The notes under the pieces are model-generated. The model did not search any database. It saw only the letters and a program-made list of their open reading frames with translations, and was not told the DNA's origin. A DNA stretch of 64,000 nucleotides from Ruegeria sp. Ofav3-42 (GTDB lineage Bacteria; Pseudomonadota; Alphaproteobacteria; Rhodobacterales; Rhodobacteraceae), in assembly GCF_022347725.1 (NCBI RefSeq), contig NZ_JAKRGB010000014.1, positions 1 to 64,000 on the forward strand, given 5' to 3'. A program made the translations under genes and the position numbers. Positions 44,460 through 53,188 of this stretch are shown piece after piece; position 1 is the stretch's first letter, and every line of letters starts with the position of its first letter.

Positions 44460-44503
44460 GGCGCCATCCCGGCCTGCATTAACAGGCCGGAGGCGAGAGA
44501 AAT

Positions 44504-44974
44504 ATGCGTATAAGCATTTGTGCGGTCGGGCGATTGCGTGCCGGACCGGAGAAGACCCTGCTTGACGATTACCTGACCCGATTTGACCGGACCGGCCGCG
44601 CGCTGGGGCTTGGTCCCGCACGCGTGATCGAGGTTGAGGACAAGAAAAACGCAGGCATGGGCGCCGAGGCCGCTCTGTTGCGCAAGGCGCTGCCCAAGGG
44701 TGCGGTGATCTGCACGTTGGATGAACGGGGGCGGGTGATGTCCTCGCCGGATTTTGCACAAAAGCTGGGTGGTTGGCGCGATGCCGGGCGGCAGGATCTG
44801 GCGCTAATCATTGGCGGAGCCGACGGAATAGACCCTAATCTGCGGGCTGAGGCCGAATTTTCCCTCTCCTTCGGGTCGATGGTCTGGCCCCATATGCTGG
44901 TCCGTGTGATGCTGGCCGAACAACTTTATCGGGCCGCGACCATTCTGTCCGGCGGCCCTTATCACCGGGTCTGA
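44504..44974 (+). CDS. rlmH: 23S rRNA (pseudouridine1915-N3)-methyltransferase
   Basis: A 156-residue SPOUT methyltransferase. It starts [17 protein letters not shown] and has the SAM-binding knot [13 protein letters not shown] followed by [24 protein letters not shown], with the C-terminal GGPYHR signature. It methylates pseudouridine 1915 in helix 69 of 23S rRNA on assembled ribosomes. It is encoded after rsfS, with a flavodoxin-like gene two bases downstream. Confidence 0.97.
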   Translation: MRISICAVGRLRAGPEKTLLDDYLTRFDRTGRALGLGPARVIEVEDKKNAGMGAEAALLRKALPKGAVICTLDERGRVMSSPDFAQKLGGWRDAGRQDLALIIGGADGIDPNLRAEAEFSLSFGSMVWPHMLVRVMLAEQLYRAATILSGGPYHRV

Positions 44975-44975
44975 C

Positions 44976-45461
44976 ATGGCGCAGCTGTTGATCGTCTACC
45001 ATTCGCGCACTGGCGGCAGCCGCCAGATGGCCGAAGCCGCAGCAGAGGGCGCGCGTGAAGAAGCTGAGATCACCTTGAAACCTGCAGATCAAGCCTGCCC
45101 CGAAGACCTGCTGAATGCTGACGGCTATATCTTTTGTGCGCCCGAGAATTTGGCGGCGATCTCGGGGGTCATGAAGGATTTCTTTGATCGCAACTATTAC
45201 CCGGTGCTGGGCAGAATTGAGGGGCGTCCTTACGCCCAGATGATCTGTGCGGGTTCAGACGGTGAAAACGCGGCCCGGCAAACCGCGCGCATCGCTACGG
45301 GTTGGCGATTGAAAGAGGTGCAACCCCCTTTGATCATCTGCACGCATGCTCAGACTCCCGAGGCTATTCTCGCTGAAAAGACCATTCCGCAGGATCAGCT
45401 GGACCAATGCCGAGATGTCGGTGCGGCGCTGGGCGCGGGCCTGACATTGGGTGTGTTCTGA
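44976..45461 (+). CDS. Flavodoxin-like protein
   Basis: A 161-residue flavodoxin fold. The FMN phosphate loop is YHSRTGGSRQMAEA (about 8-21), the second FMN loop is FCAPENLAAISGVMKDFFDR, and a third region is CAGSDGENAARQ. Its redox partner is unknown. The start lies one base after the rlmH stop, so it is co-expressed with rsfS-rlmH. It converges on a small exported protein gene with four bases between. Confidence 0.85.
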   Translation: MAQLLIVYHSRTGGSRQMAEAAAEGAREEAEITLKPADQACPEDLLNADGYIFCAPENLAAISGVMKDFFDRNYYPVLGRIEGRPYAQMICAGSDGENAARQTARIATGWRLKEVQPPLIICTHAQTPEAILAEKTIPQDQLDQCRDVGAALGAGLTLGVF

Positions 45462-45465
45462 AGGA

Positions 45466-45813
45466 TCAGTTCAGGGTGACCAGCGTTTTCTCGTCACCCC
45501 AGCCGTCGACATTGCACCGCGCCTGAATCTGGACCTGCGCGGTACCATCTGGGATCACGACCCCTGCCAGCGACCGGGTGAAGGGCTGCTCATTCTCGTG
45601 CGGATGGTGCAGCACGCGCATTCCCAGTTCGTTGCCGTCCATGTCCAGAACGCGCCAGCCATCCGCGAAGTGATCCCATCCAGTATCGGGATGTCGGATC
45701 GTAACATCGAATCGCCATGTATCGCCGCTTTGACTTGCGGTCACATTTTCAATCATTGAAGGGTCGGCCACGGCCGGGCTGGCCAGAAGAAGGCTGAGAA
45801 TCAAGTATCGCAT
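45466..45813 (-). CDS. Small exported protein of unknown function
   Basis: A 115-residue protein with a clear signal peptide (MRYLILSLLLASPAVA) and a mature beta-rich part (WRFDVTIRHPDTGWDHFADGWRV; RVLHHPHENEQPFTRSL). The pattern suggests a periplasmic immunoglobulin-like domain; I know no assigned function. The start at 45813 is at the signal peptide, although the frame is open to 45852. It is downstream of the DUF599 gene on the same strand with 35 bases between. Confidence 0.75.
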   Translation of the reverse strand: MRYLILSLLLASPAVADPSMIENVTASQSGDTWRFDVTIRHPDTGWDHFADGWRVLDMDGNELGMRVLHHPHENEQPFTRSLAGVVIPDGTAQVQIQARCNVDGWGDEKTLVTLN

Positions 45814-45848
45814 GTGGCGACTGTAGGGTGTCACAGGCCGCATCGCGA

Positions 45849-46559
45849 TCACGAATCTGTGTTACGCGGCTGAGACAGCAGGACCCGGCGGGAATGCGAG
45901 GCAAACTCGCGCCGATAGAGGACGCCAAATGTGACCATCGTTCCCAGTATCAGGGCCACGGGGCCAAGAATCCATGCAACGGACGCCAATGCGAAATAGG
46001 TCACGCGCAGACCACGATTAAAGCTGCGCGCGGCAGTGACGCAGATCTCGGCTGCCTGTGCGGCGCGGGGGTAAGCCAGCGAGTCTGACGAATCGTTGGG
46101 GACCGCTGCCATCAGAACGGCACAATAGCCAAATAACCGATGAGCCCAGACATATTTCAGGAACGCATTGGCCAGAAAAAGGATGACGATCAGGATCTTG
46201 ACCTCCCAAACCATGGCCGGTGCGCGGCCGATGGCCAGATCGTTGGCCACACCAGCAAGGCGTTCGGTGTTGCCGAGCAAGGCCAGCCCGCCCCCGATCG
46301 CGATCATCATGGTCGAGGCGAAGAACGTACTGCCTTGCCGCATCGCTGCGACGACTTGCGCGTCGAACATCCGGGGCTGCCGGGTAACCATTTCCCGCAT
46401 CCAGTCCCGGCGATAGTCATCCATCATCATCGTGACTGAGTTCTTGTTCGGCGACGGATTCTCGATCCGCCAGCCGATCCACAACCACGCGATCAGCAAC
46501 ACGGCGATGGCCGCATAATCTAGCGGCGAAAACAATTGTGCCCGGTCGATCCATGTCAT
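45849..46559 (-). CDS. DUF599-family membrane protein
   Basis: A 236-residue protein with about four transmembrane helices (for example YAAIAVLLIAWLWIGW, WEVKILIVILFLANAFLKYVW and ILGPVALILGTMVTFGVLY). It carries the DUF599 motif MMMDDYRRDWMREMVTRQPRMFDAQ. The family has no known activity. It is divergent from glcD. Confidence 0.82.
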   Translation of the reverse strand: MTWIDRAQLFSPLDYAAIAVLLIAWLWIGWRIENPSPNKNSVTMMMDDYRRDWMREMVTRQPRMFDAQVVAAMRQGSTFFASTMMIAIGGGLALLGNTERLAGVANDLAIGRAPAMVWEVKILIVILFLANAFLKYVWAHRLFGYCAVLMAAVPNDSSDSLAYPRAAQAAEICVTAARSFNRGLRVTYFALASVAWILGPVALILGTMVTFGVLYRREFASHSRRVLLSQPRNTDS

Positions 46560-46640
46560 GCCCGCGACATTAGGACCAGAGATCGGAACTTGCCAGACGC
46601 AGAAATTGGTAATATTATTTTACCAAATGGAGGATCAGCC

Positions 46641-48089
46641 ATGGAAATGCCAACGCCAAATCCTGACGTTCTGCGCCGTAAGGCCGTGGTTCTTCAACGT
46701 TTGTTGCATGTCCTGCCCGAAGACGCAGTGATTCACGAGCCGTCTGAGACGCGCGCATATGAATGCGATGCGTTGACGGCGTACAAATGCCCTCCGATGC
46801 TGGCGGTTCTACCTTCCACCACGCAAGAGGTCTCGGACGTTTTGCGAATCTGCAATGAAGAAGGCGTGCCCGTTGTACCGCGTGGCTCAGGTACTTCGTT
46901 GGCGGGCGGCGCATTGCCAACGGCGGATTGCGTCATCCTGGGCATCGCCCGGATGAATGAGGTGCTGGAGGTCGACTATGACAACCGTTTCATCCGCGTA
47001 CAGACTGGGCGTACCAATCTGAGCGTGACCGGGGCAGTCGAGGAGGATGACTTCTTTTATGCGCCCGATCCGTCGTCGCAATTGGCATGTGCCATTGCTG
47101 GCAACATCGCCATGAACTCTGGCGGCGCACATTGCCTGAAATATGGCGTGACCACCAACAACCTGCTGGGCGTGAAGATGGTCATGATGGACGGCAGCGT
47201 CGTCGACATCGGCGGTGCTCATCTGGATTCCGGCGGGCTGGACCTGTTGGGTGTCATCTGCGGGTCTGAGGGCCAGTTGGGTGTCGTGACCGAAGCCACG
47301 CTGCGCATTCTGCGCAAACCCGAAGGCGCGCGGCCCGTGCTGATGGGCTTTGATGACAACGAGGTCGCGGGGGAATGCGTTTCGGATATCATCAAATCCG
47401 GCATTCTGCCGGTGGCGATCGAGTTCATGGACACCTTGTGCATCCAGGCCTGCGAGAATTTCGCCCATGCGGGTTACCCTGACTGCACCGCATTGTTGAT
47501 TGTCGAGGTTGAAGGGTCCGAGGCTGAAATTGACTTTCAACTGGCAAAGATCATCGAGATCGCCAAGCGCCACAACCCGGTCGAGCTGCGCGAAAGCCAG
47601 TCCGCCGAAGAAAGCGCGAAAATCTGGCTGGGGCGCAAATCGGCCTTTGGCGCGATGGGGCAGTTGAACGACTACATGTGTCTGGATGGTACGATCCCGG
47701 TGTCCTCATTGCCCGAAGTTCTGCGCCGGATCGGCGAGATGAGCAAGGAATACGGCCTGCCGGTCGGCAACGTGTTCCACGCAGGTGACGGCAACATGCA
47801 CCCGCTGATCCTGTTCGACGCCAACAAACCGGGTGATCTTGAGAAATGCGAAGCCTTCGGTGCCGATATACTGAAGCTCTGCGTGGATGTTGGCGGTTGT
47901 CTGACAGGTGAGCACGGCGTCGGCATCGAAAAGCGCGATCTGATGTCTCATCAATACGCGCCTGTGGACCTTGAGGCGCAGATGGCCGTCAAGGATGTGT
48001 TCGATCCCAAATGGTTGCTGAACCCCGCCAAGGTATTCCCGCTGGATGCGTCCGAGGCTCGTCGTGAAGCGCGGATTGCTGCAGAATAA
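46641..48089 (+). CDS. glcD: Glycolate oxidase FAD-linked subunit GlcD
   Basis: A 482-residue FAD-binding protein of the VAO type. The FAD motif is VPVVPRGSGTSLAGGALP, followed by PDPSSQLACAIAGNIAMNSGGAHCLKYG, with the C-terminal NVFHAGDGNMHPLILFD and TGEHGVGIEKRDLM. It oxidises glycolate to glyoxylate. The ATG at 46641 follows GGAGG. It is the first gene of glcDEF, whose products form the membrane-associated glycolate oxidase. Confidence 0.96.
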   Translation: MEMPTPNPDVLRRKAVVLQRLLHVLPEDAVIHEPSETRAYECDALTAYKCPPMLAVLPSTTQEVSDVLRICNEEGVPVVPRGSGTSLAGGALPTADCVILGIARMNEVLEVDYDNRFIRVQTGRTNLSVTGAVEEDDFFYAPDPSSQLACAIAGNIAMNSGGAHCLKYGVTTNNLLGVKMVMMDGSVVDIGGAHLDSGGLDLLGVICGSEGQLGVVTEATLRILRKPEGARPVLMGFDDNEVAGECVSDIIKSGILPVAIEFMDTLCIQACENFAHAGYPDCTALLIVEVEGSEAEIDFQLAKIIEIAKRHNPVELRESQSAEESAKIWLGRKSAFGAMGQLNDYMCLDGTIPVSSLPEVLRRIGEMSKEYGLPVGNVFHAGDGNMHPLILFDANKPGDLEKCEAFGADILKLCVDVGGCLTGEHGVGIEKRDLMSHQYAPVDLEAQMAVKDVFDPKWLLNPAKVFPLDASEARREARIAAE

Positions 48090-48114
48090 TCGGCTCTAAC
48101 AAAGAAGAATTGTG

Positions 48115-49215
48115 ATGAAACCTGAGACAGAAGCCGAACTGGCCGACATGGTGGCCGGCCTGAATGAACCGGTGCGTGTTGCCGGCGGCGGCACACGGGG
48201 AATTGCTGGACCGGACGCTGTGATTGAGACCAGCGGGTTGAGCGGCATCACCCTTTATGAACCCGGTGCACTGACGCTTGTCGCGCAAGCGGGAACGCCG
48301 GTGGCCGAGATCGAAGCCGCACTGGCAGCGGAAGGTCAGCAATTGGCGTTTGAGCCGATGGACCACCGGGGTTTGTTGGGCACCAATGGTACGCCGACGA
48401 TCGGAGGAGTCGTCGCAGCAAACATTTCGGGCCCGAGACGCATTCAGGCAGGTGCGTGCCGCGACTTCCTGCTAGGCGTGCGATACGTCGACGGAATGGG
48501 GAAAATCGTCAAGAATGGCGGCCGGGTGATGAAGAACGTAACCGGCTATGACTTGGTCAAGCTGATGGCGGGTTCATGGGGGACGCTGGGTGTTTTGACC
48601 GAAGTGTCGTTGAAGGTGCTGCCCAAACCGGAAGCCTCAGCAACATTGTCCATTGCGGTTCCTGACGTCGCTGTCGGAGTTCAGGCTCTCTCGGCCGCTC
48701 TGAAATCCCCGTTTGAAGTAAGCGCCGCCGCCTTTGATCCTGAAGAATGCCGCGCTTTGTTGCGTCTCGAAGGGTTCTCAGACTCGGTGGCTTACAGGTC
48801 AGAACAATTGAAGGGCGTGCTGTCGGGTCTCGGCGATGTTGCCGAGGTTGCGCAACCCGAAGCCCTTTGGTCGGCAATACGCGACGTGTCCGCCTTTCAC
48901 GGGCAGGAAGGCGATGTCTGGCGGATTTCCATCAAACCTACTGATGCCCCTGAAATTGCCGCGCGCATCCAGGCTGACAGGACGTTGTTCGATTGGGGAG
49001 GGGGGCTGATCTGGGTTCTCATGCCGCATGGAACCGACGTGCGGGCGCGAATGGGTTCGTTTGATGGCCATGCCACGATTGTACGGGCCGACCCCGAGAC
49101 CGTGACGCGCTTGGGGCGTTATCAACCGGAATCCGCTGGTATTGCGGCTCTAACTAAAGGACTTCGGCAAAGATTTGATCCGCGCGGTTTGTTCAATCCG
49201 GGACTGATGGGGTAG
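48115..49215 (+). CDS. glcE: Glycolate oxidase FAD-binding subunit GlcE
   Basis: A 366-residue FAD-binding protein shorter than GlcD. It has VRVAGGGTRGIAGPD, EPMDHRGLLGTNGTPTIGG and VKNGGRVMKNVTGYDLVKLMAGSWGTLG, and ends RFDPRGLFNPG. It is required with GlcD and GlcF for glycolate oxidation. A GTG at 48112 directly precedes the ATG and is an alternative start. Four bases separate it from glcF. Confidence 0.95.
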   Translation: MKPETEAELADMVAGLNEPVRVAGGGTRGIAGPDAVIETSGLSGITLYEPGALTLVAQAGTPVAEIEAALAAEGQQLAFEPMDHRGLLGTNGTPTIGGVVAANISGPRRIQAGACRDFLLGVRYVDGMGKIVKNGGRVMKNVTGYDLVKLMAGSWGTLGVLTEVSLKVLPKPEASATLSIAVPDVAVGVQALSAALKSPFEVSAAAFDPEECRALLRLEGFSDSVAYRSEQLKGVLSGLGDVAEVAQPEALWSAIRDVSAFHGQEGDVWRISIKPTDAPEIAARIQADRTLFDWGGGLIWVLMPHGTDVRARMGSFDGHATIVRADPETVTRLGRYQPESAGIAALTKGLRQRFDPRGLFNPGLMG

Positions 49216-49219
49216 GCTG

Positions 49220-50539
49220 ATGCAGACGACGTTCACCGAAAAACAGCTGCAAGACCCGGCGATCCAGCGGTCAAATGAGATCCTTCGAAACTGCGTCCAT
49301 TGCGGGTTCTGTACAGCCACATGCCCAACCTATCAGGTTCTGGGAGATGAACTCGACAGCCCCAGGGGGCGCATCTACCTGATCAAGGATATGCTGGAGA
49401 ATGAGCGTGTCCCCGATGAGAAAACGGTCAAGCATATCGACCGTTGCCTGTCCTGTCTGGCGTGCATGACCACATGCCCTTCGGGCGTGCATTATATGCA
49501 TCTGGTCGATCACGCGCGGGAATACATCGAAGAAAACTACCAGCGCCCATTCACGGATCGCGCGCTGCGCTGGGTTTTGGCGCAGATCCTGCCCTATCCG
49601 ACGCGATTCCGTTGGGCCTTGATCGGGGCGAAGCTGGGTCGCCCATTCCGTTTCCTGATGCCGGATGCGCGATTGCGCGCGATGTTAGATATGGCCCCGA
49701 AGCACATCCCGCCGGTCAGTCGAAATGACGACCCGCAGACCTTCGCTTCCAAAAGTCCGCGTATCAAACGTGTGGCGCTAATGACCGGATGTGCGCAAAA
49801 AGCGCTGAACACCGACATCAACGACGCTACAATCCGATTGCTGACGCGCTTGGGGTGCGAGGTCGTGGTGGCCGACGGGGCCGGGTGCTGTGGCGCACTG
49901 ACCCATCACATGGGCAAAACCAGCGAAAGCCACAAAGCCGCGGAAGCCAATATCAGAGCCTGGACCGCAGAAATGGACGCTGACGGGCTGGACGCGATCG
50001 TCATCAATACGTCGGGCTGCGGTACTACGGTCAAGGATTACGGCCATATGTTCCGAAATGATTCTATGGCCAAGGACGCTGCTCGGGTCTCATCGATTGC
50101 GATGGATATCAGCGAGTTACTTGTGCAGCTGGATATGCCCGAAGGCAAAAACAAAGAAATGACCGTAGCATACCATGCGGCTTGTTCACTGCAGCACGGC
50201 CAGAAAATCAAAACGCATCCCAAAACCTTGCTGAAACAAGCCGGATTCACCGTGGTCGAACCTGCGGACAGCCATCTGTGTTGCGGTAGCGCCGGAACTT
50301 ACAACCTGATGCAGCCTGAAATCTCGGGCAAGCTGAAACAGCGCAAGGTCAGAACGCTTGAGGCAAAGAACCCGGATGTGATCGCTGCGGGCAATATAGG
50401 GTGCATGATGCAGATCGGCTCGGGTACTGGCCTGCCCATTTTGCACACGGTCGAGTTGTTGGATTGGGCAACCGGTGGCCCTGTGCCTCGGGCGATGCAA
50501 GAACAAAGGCCCAATCCTGAGGTGCCAATCCTAAAGTAA
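49220..50539 (+). CDS. glcF: Glycolate oxidase iron-sulfur subunit GlcF
   Basis: A 439-residue protein. It has two 4Fe-4S ferredoxin motifs (CVHCGFCTATCPTY and CLSCLACMTTCPSGVHY, about residues 30-85) and two CCG-type domains (GCCGALTHHMG; CCGSAGTYNLMQPE). It passes electrons from the flavin subunits to the quinone pool. It ends the glc operon. Confidence 0.96.
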   Translation: MQTTFTEKQLQDPAIQRSNEILRNCVHCGFCTATCPTYQVLGDELDSPRGRIYLIKDMLENERVPDEKTVKHIDRCLSCLACMTTCPSGVHYMHLVDHAREYIEENYQRPFTDRALRWVLAQILPYPTRFRWALIGAKLGRPFRFLMPDARLRAMLDMAPKHIPPVSRNDDPQTFASKSPRIKRVALMTGCAQKALNTDINDATIRLLTRLGCEVVVADGAGCCGALTHHMGKTSESHKAAEANIRAWTAEMDADGLDAIVINTSGCGTTVKDYGHMFRNDSMAKDAARVSSIAMDISELLVQLDMPEGKNKEMTVAYHAACSLQHGQKIKTHPKTLLKQAGFTVVEPADSHLCCGSAGTYNLMQPEISGKLKQRKVRTLEAKNPDVIAAGNIGCMMQIGSGTGLPILHTVELLDWATGGPVPRAMQEQRPNPEVPILK

Positions 50540-50630
50540 CGGCGGCTGATGCAGCCGCGCATCAGTCTCCGGGCGAACTCGGCCATGGCAAAACCGCCCT
50601 ATTTTCGCCGCACGCTGGGCGTACGAAGAT

Positions 50631-51452
50631 ATGCCAACAGCAAAGCCGGAGAGCCATTTGCGAAACTGGATCATAGCATTGGCGCTGGCTTTGATGCCAA
50701 TGGTCGCCGCAGCCCAGGATACTGGGCTGAAAAGTCTGGATACCACCGATGCTGGCCGTGCCTGGATGGCCGTCGGTCGGCTGGATATCAAGAACGGTGC
50801 GGGTTTTTGTACTGGAACGCTGATCTCTCCGACACTTGTTCTGACAGCCGCACATTGCCTTTTTGACAAGGCTACGGGTCAGCGCGTTGACCTGTCCGAG
50901 GTCGAGTTTCTTGCCGCCTGGCGCCTTGGGCGGGCATCGGCTTACCGTGCCGCGCGTCAGGCCGTTATCCACCCGGACTATGAATACAGCTCTGAGGCCA
51001 CGGCCTCTCGCGTGTACAACGACATCGCACTGATCGAGCTGTGGCAACCGATCCGGAACACGACGGTGATCCCGTTCGAGACCGGAAAACGCCCCTCGCG
51101 CGGTGCTGAGGTTGGTGTTGTGTCTTACGCTCAGGATCGGGCCGAGGCGCCGTCGCTGCAGGAAGTGTGCTCGGTCATGACCCGAAGGTCCAACGTTCTG
51201 ATTCTGTCCTGTGATGTCGAATTCGGGTCCTCGGGCGCCCCCGTGTTTTCCTTTGAAGGGGACCGGCCGCGCATCGTCTCGGTGGTTGCGGCCAAGGCTG
51301 AATACAACGGGCAGCGTGTCGCTGTCGGCACTGCGGTCGAGAACGCTTTGGAACTGTTGCAGGCAGAGCTGACCGCCGGTCGCGGATTTGGTGCGTCCAC
51401 GTCGCAGGGCGGGACGAGACGGAACATAGGTGCAAGGTTCATCAAACCATGA
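50631..51452 (+). CDS. Secreted trypsin-like serine protease (first of a tandem pair)
   Basis: A 273-residue exported protein with a signal peptide (NWIIALALALMPMVAAAQ). The chymotrypsin fold carries a full triad: His in LVLTAAHCLFD, Asp in YNDIALIEL and Ser in CDVEFGSSGAPVFSF. The Cys residues near the His and Ser can form the usual disulphides. It probably acts in the periplasm or outside the cell. The next gene is a diverged copy whose start overlaps this stop, so they arose by tandem duplication and are co-translated. Confidence 0.9.
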   Translation: MPTAKPESHLRNWIIALALALMPMVAAAQDTGLKSLDTTDAGRAWMAVGRLDIKNGAGFCTGTLISPTLVLTAAHCLFDKATGQRVDLSEVEFLAAWRLGRASAYRAARQAVIHPDYEYSSEATASRVYNDIALIELWQPIRNTTVIPFETGKRPSRGAEVGVVSYAQDRAEAPSLQEVCSVMTRRSNVLILSCDVEFGSSGAPVFSFEGDRPRIVSVVAAKAEYNGQRVAVGTAVENALELLQAELTAGRGFGASTSQGGTRRNIGARFIKP

Positions 51453-52264
51453 TGCGTTACATTCTGAACATTCTTTTATTTCTTTCGATATCTGCCTCAG
51501 CCTCATATGCCCAAAGCGTCAAGCGCAAGCTGACAGATCGCGACGATCTTTATGGGTGGGAGGCGGTCGGCCGTCTGGACATAGGCGAACAGGGGTTTTG
51601 CACCGGTACTCTGATTGCGCAGGACCTGGTTTTGACGGCAGCGCACTGTGCCATGGACAAGGCCACAGGCAAGCCATACCCGCCGGGGAAGGTGACATTC
51701 CGCGCTGGGCTGAGCAACGGCGACTCTCTGGCTGACCGCAAAGTCGTCCAGATTGCGGCCCACCCTGATTTTGTCGCGAACGGACCGGTGTCGGCCCCGC
51801 GCGTTCGTGTTGATGTGGCTCTGATGCGTCTGGAAGAGCCGATCCCCTATTCCATAGCCGATCCCTTTGCCCTGCACAGTGGCCGGGTCTCAGGCAATGA
51901 AATCAGCGTTGCGTCCTATGGGCGGGGGCGAGCCGAGGCGATTACGCGTCAACGGTCTTGCAGAATCCTGCAACGAGCACAGGGTATCATCAGCTTTAAC
52001 TGCGATGTAACGTTCGGGTCGTCAGGGTCGGCCATTCTGACCAAAAACGGACCACGCTGGCAAATACTGTCCGTTGTCTCCGCCGTGGGATGGGATGGCC
52101 GCAGGAAAGTCGGATATGGGATGGAATTGGCTGAAATAGTGTCTGATCTCAAGGCAGATTTACGGCGTGATGCACCCCGACCACAGGCGACAATCCGCCG
52201 GTTGCAGGTCGGCTCGGGCAAGTCGAATACAGGTGCCAAATTCATCAGCTCCGGCGGGGGTTGA
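51449..52264 (+). CDS. Secreted trypsin-like serine protease (second of a tandem pair)
   Basis: A 271-residue exported protein with a signal peptide (ILNILLFLSISASASYAQ). The triad is His in LVLTAAHCAMD, Asp in VRVDVALMRL and Ser in CDVTFGSSGSAILT. It shares order and motifs with the protease upstream (GFCTGTLI; the common C-terminal '.GAKFI' against 'GARFI'). A second ATG at 51452 is possible. Its end overlaps the candidate heat-shock promoter for the next gene. Confidence 0.9.
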   Translation: MMRYILNILLFLSISASASYAQSVKRKLTDRDDLYGWEAVGRLDIGEQGFCTGTLIAQDLVLTAAHCAMDKATGKPYPPGKVTFRAGLSNGDSLADRKVVQIAAHPDFVANGPVSAPRVRVDVALMRLEEPIPYSIADPFALHSGRVSGNEISVASYGRGRAEAITRQRSCRILQRAQGIISFNCDVTFGSSGSAILTKNGPRWQILSVVSAVGWDGRRKVGYGMELAEIVSDLKADLRRDAPRPQATIRRLQVGSGKSNTGAKFISSGGG

Positions 52265-52288
52265 ACTCAATCAAACCGCTACCCATGT
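52260..52288 (+). promoter_or_regulatory. Candidate RpoH (heat-shock sigma) promoter for hsp20
   Basis: GTTGAA (52260-52265) and CCCATGT (52282-52288) are 16 bases apart, resembling the CTTGAA/CCCCATNT heat-shock promoter. The -35 element overlaps the protease stop codon. A start near 52295 would leave a leader of about 90 bases, the size of ROSE-type leaders. Confidence 0.5.
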
Positions 52289-52294
52289 GAACTG

Positions 52295-52386
52295 TACCGG
52301 GTCGCCACGAACGGGGCCTGGCACAACTCATCGCCCGTCCGAACGGAGGGCAAAACGTACATCGCTCTGATATGAGGATATGACAC
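52295..52386 (+). ncRNA. Candidate ROSE-type RNA thermometer in the hsp20 leader
   Basis: The hairpin next to the start codon has AUCGCUC (52361-52367) pairing with GAGGAU (52374-52379), which is the Shine-Dalgarno. There is one bulged G (52364) and loop UGAUAU. UCGCU with a bulged G opposite the ribosome site is the hallmark of ROSE elements controlling alphaproteobacterial small heat-shock genes. A second hairpin (GCCCGTCC/GGAGGGC, about 52333-52351) lies upstream. Folding was done by eye only. Confidence 0.6.
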
Positions 52387-52854
52387 ATGCGTACTTTTGA
52401 TTTTGCACCGCTGCACCGCGCCACCGTTGGTTTCGACCAGATCGCCGACATTATGGATCGCGTTCTGACAAATGACGGGGCTCAGCCCAGCTATCCGCCG
52501 TACAATATCGAAAAGACCGATGCCGACACCTATCGTATCTCTGTGGCTGTCGCCGGTTTTTCGGAAAATGACCTGTCGGTCGAAGTAAAGGAAAACTCGC
52601 TGGTCGTCGCCGGCAAGAAAGCCGCCGAGGACAAAGAGCGCAGCTATCTGCACCGTGGCATCGCCACCCGCGCGTTCGAACGCCGCTTTGCGCTGGCCGA
52701 TCACGTGCGCGTCACCGGCGCGAGCCACGAAAACGGTATGCTGAACATCGACCTGAAGCGTGAAGTGCCCGAAGCACTAAAAGCGCGCCGGATCGAGATC
52801 ACTTCGGCCAAGGCCATCGAAAAAGACGTGGTCGACGCCAAAGCCGTGAACTAA
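52387..52854 (+). CDS. Hsp20/alpha-crystallin small heat-shock protein
   Basis: A 155-residue IbpA-type protein. Its N-terminus MRTFDFAPLHRATVGFDQI and alpha-crystallin domain (PPYNIEKTDADTYRISVAVAGFSENDL; SYLHRGIATRAFERRFALADHVRV) match class A small Hsps of alphaproteobacteria. It holds unfolding proteins as an ATP-independent chaperone. The start is fixed by GAGGA eight bases upstream. The leader appears to be a RNA thermometer under an RpoH-like promoter. Confidence 0.94.
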   Translation: MRTFDFAPLHRATVGFDQIADIMDRVLTNDGAQPSYPPYNIEKTDADTYRISVAVAGFSENDLSVEVKENSLVVAGKKAAEDKERSYLHRGIATRAFERRFALADHVRVTGASHENGMLNIDLKREVPEALKARRIEITSAKAIEKDVVDAKAVN

Positions 52855-52907
52855 GGCGGTTGATCACCACGCCGCGATAATCGTTCCTCTCTGGATTATC
52901 GCACCAT

Positions 52908-52946
52908 ACGCCCCGCGTTCCTCCAGACGCGGGGCGTTGTTTTTTT
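52908..52946 (+). terminator. Terminator of hsp20
   Basis: An 11-bp perfect stem (52908-52918 with 52927-52937) is followed by TGTTTTTTT. The 242 bases from 52947 to 53188, before the convergent HAD gene ends, hold nothing I recognise. Confidence 0.9.
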
Positions 52947-53188
52947 GTAGGACCGAGATGTTTGCTGTGTGGACGAAGCGAGCTTTCGCCGCGCGTGACC
53001 CAATGGCAGCTAACTATCCATCGCGACTATCGCGGCAAAATCTTCGAGTGGGGCGTCTGAGATCGCGGATTTCACTACCCGCGATCTCTTTGTCCAAATT
53101 GAACTTTGAAATTTGTGGATGCGAAGGTCCAATGTGGCCTTCCCTTCCCTGACATCCGTCAGTTTTCCTTTCCGACAAACTGCGACGC

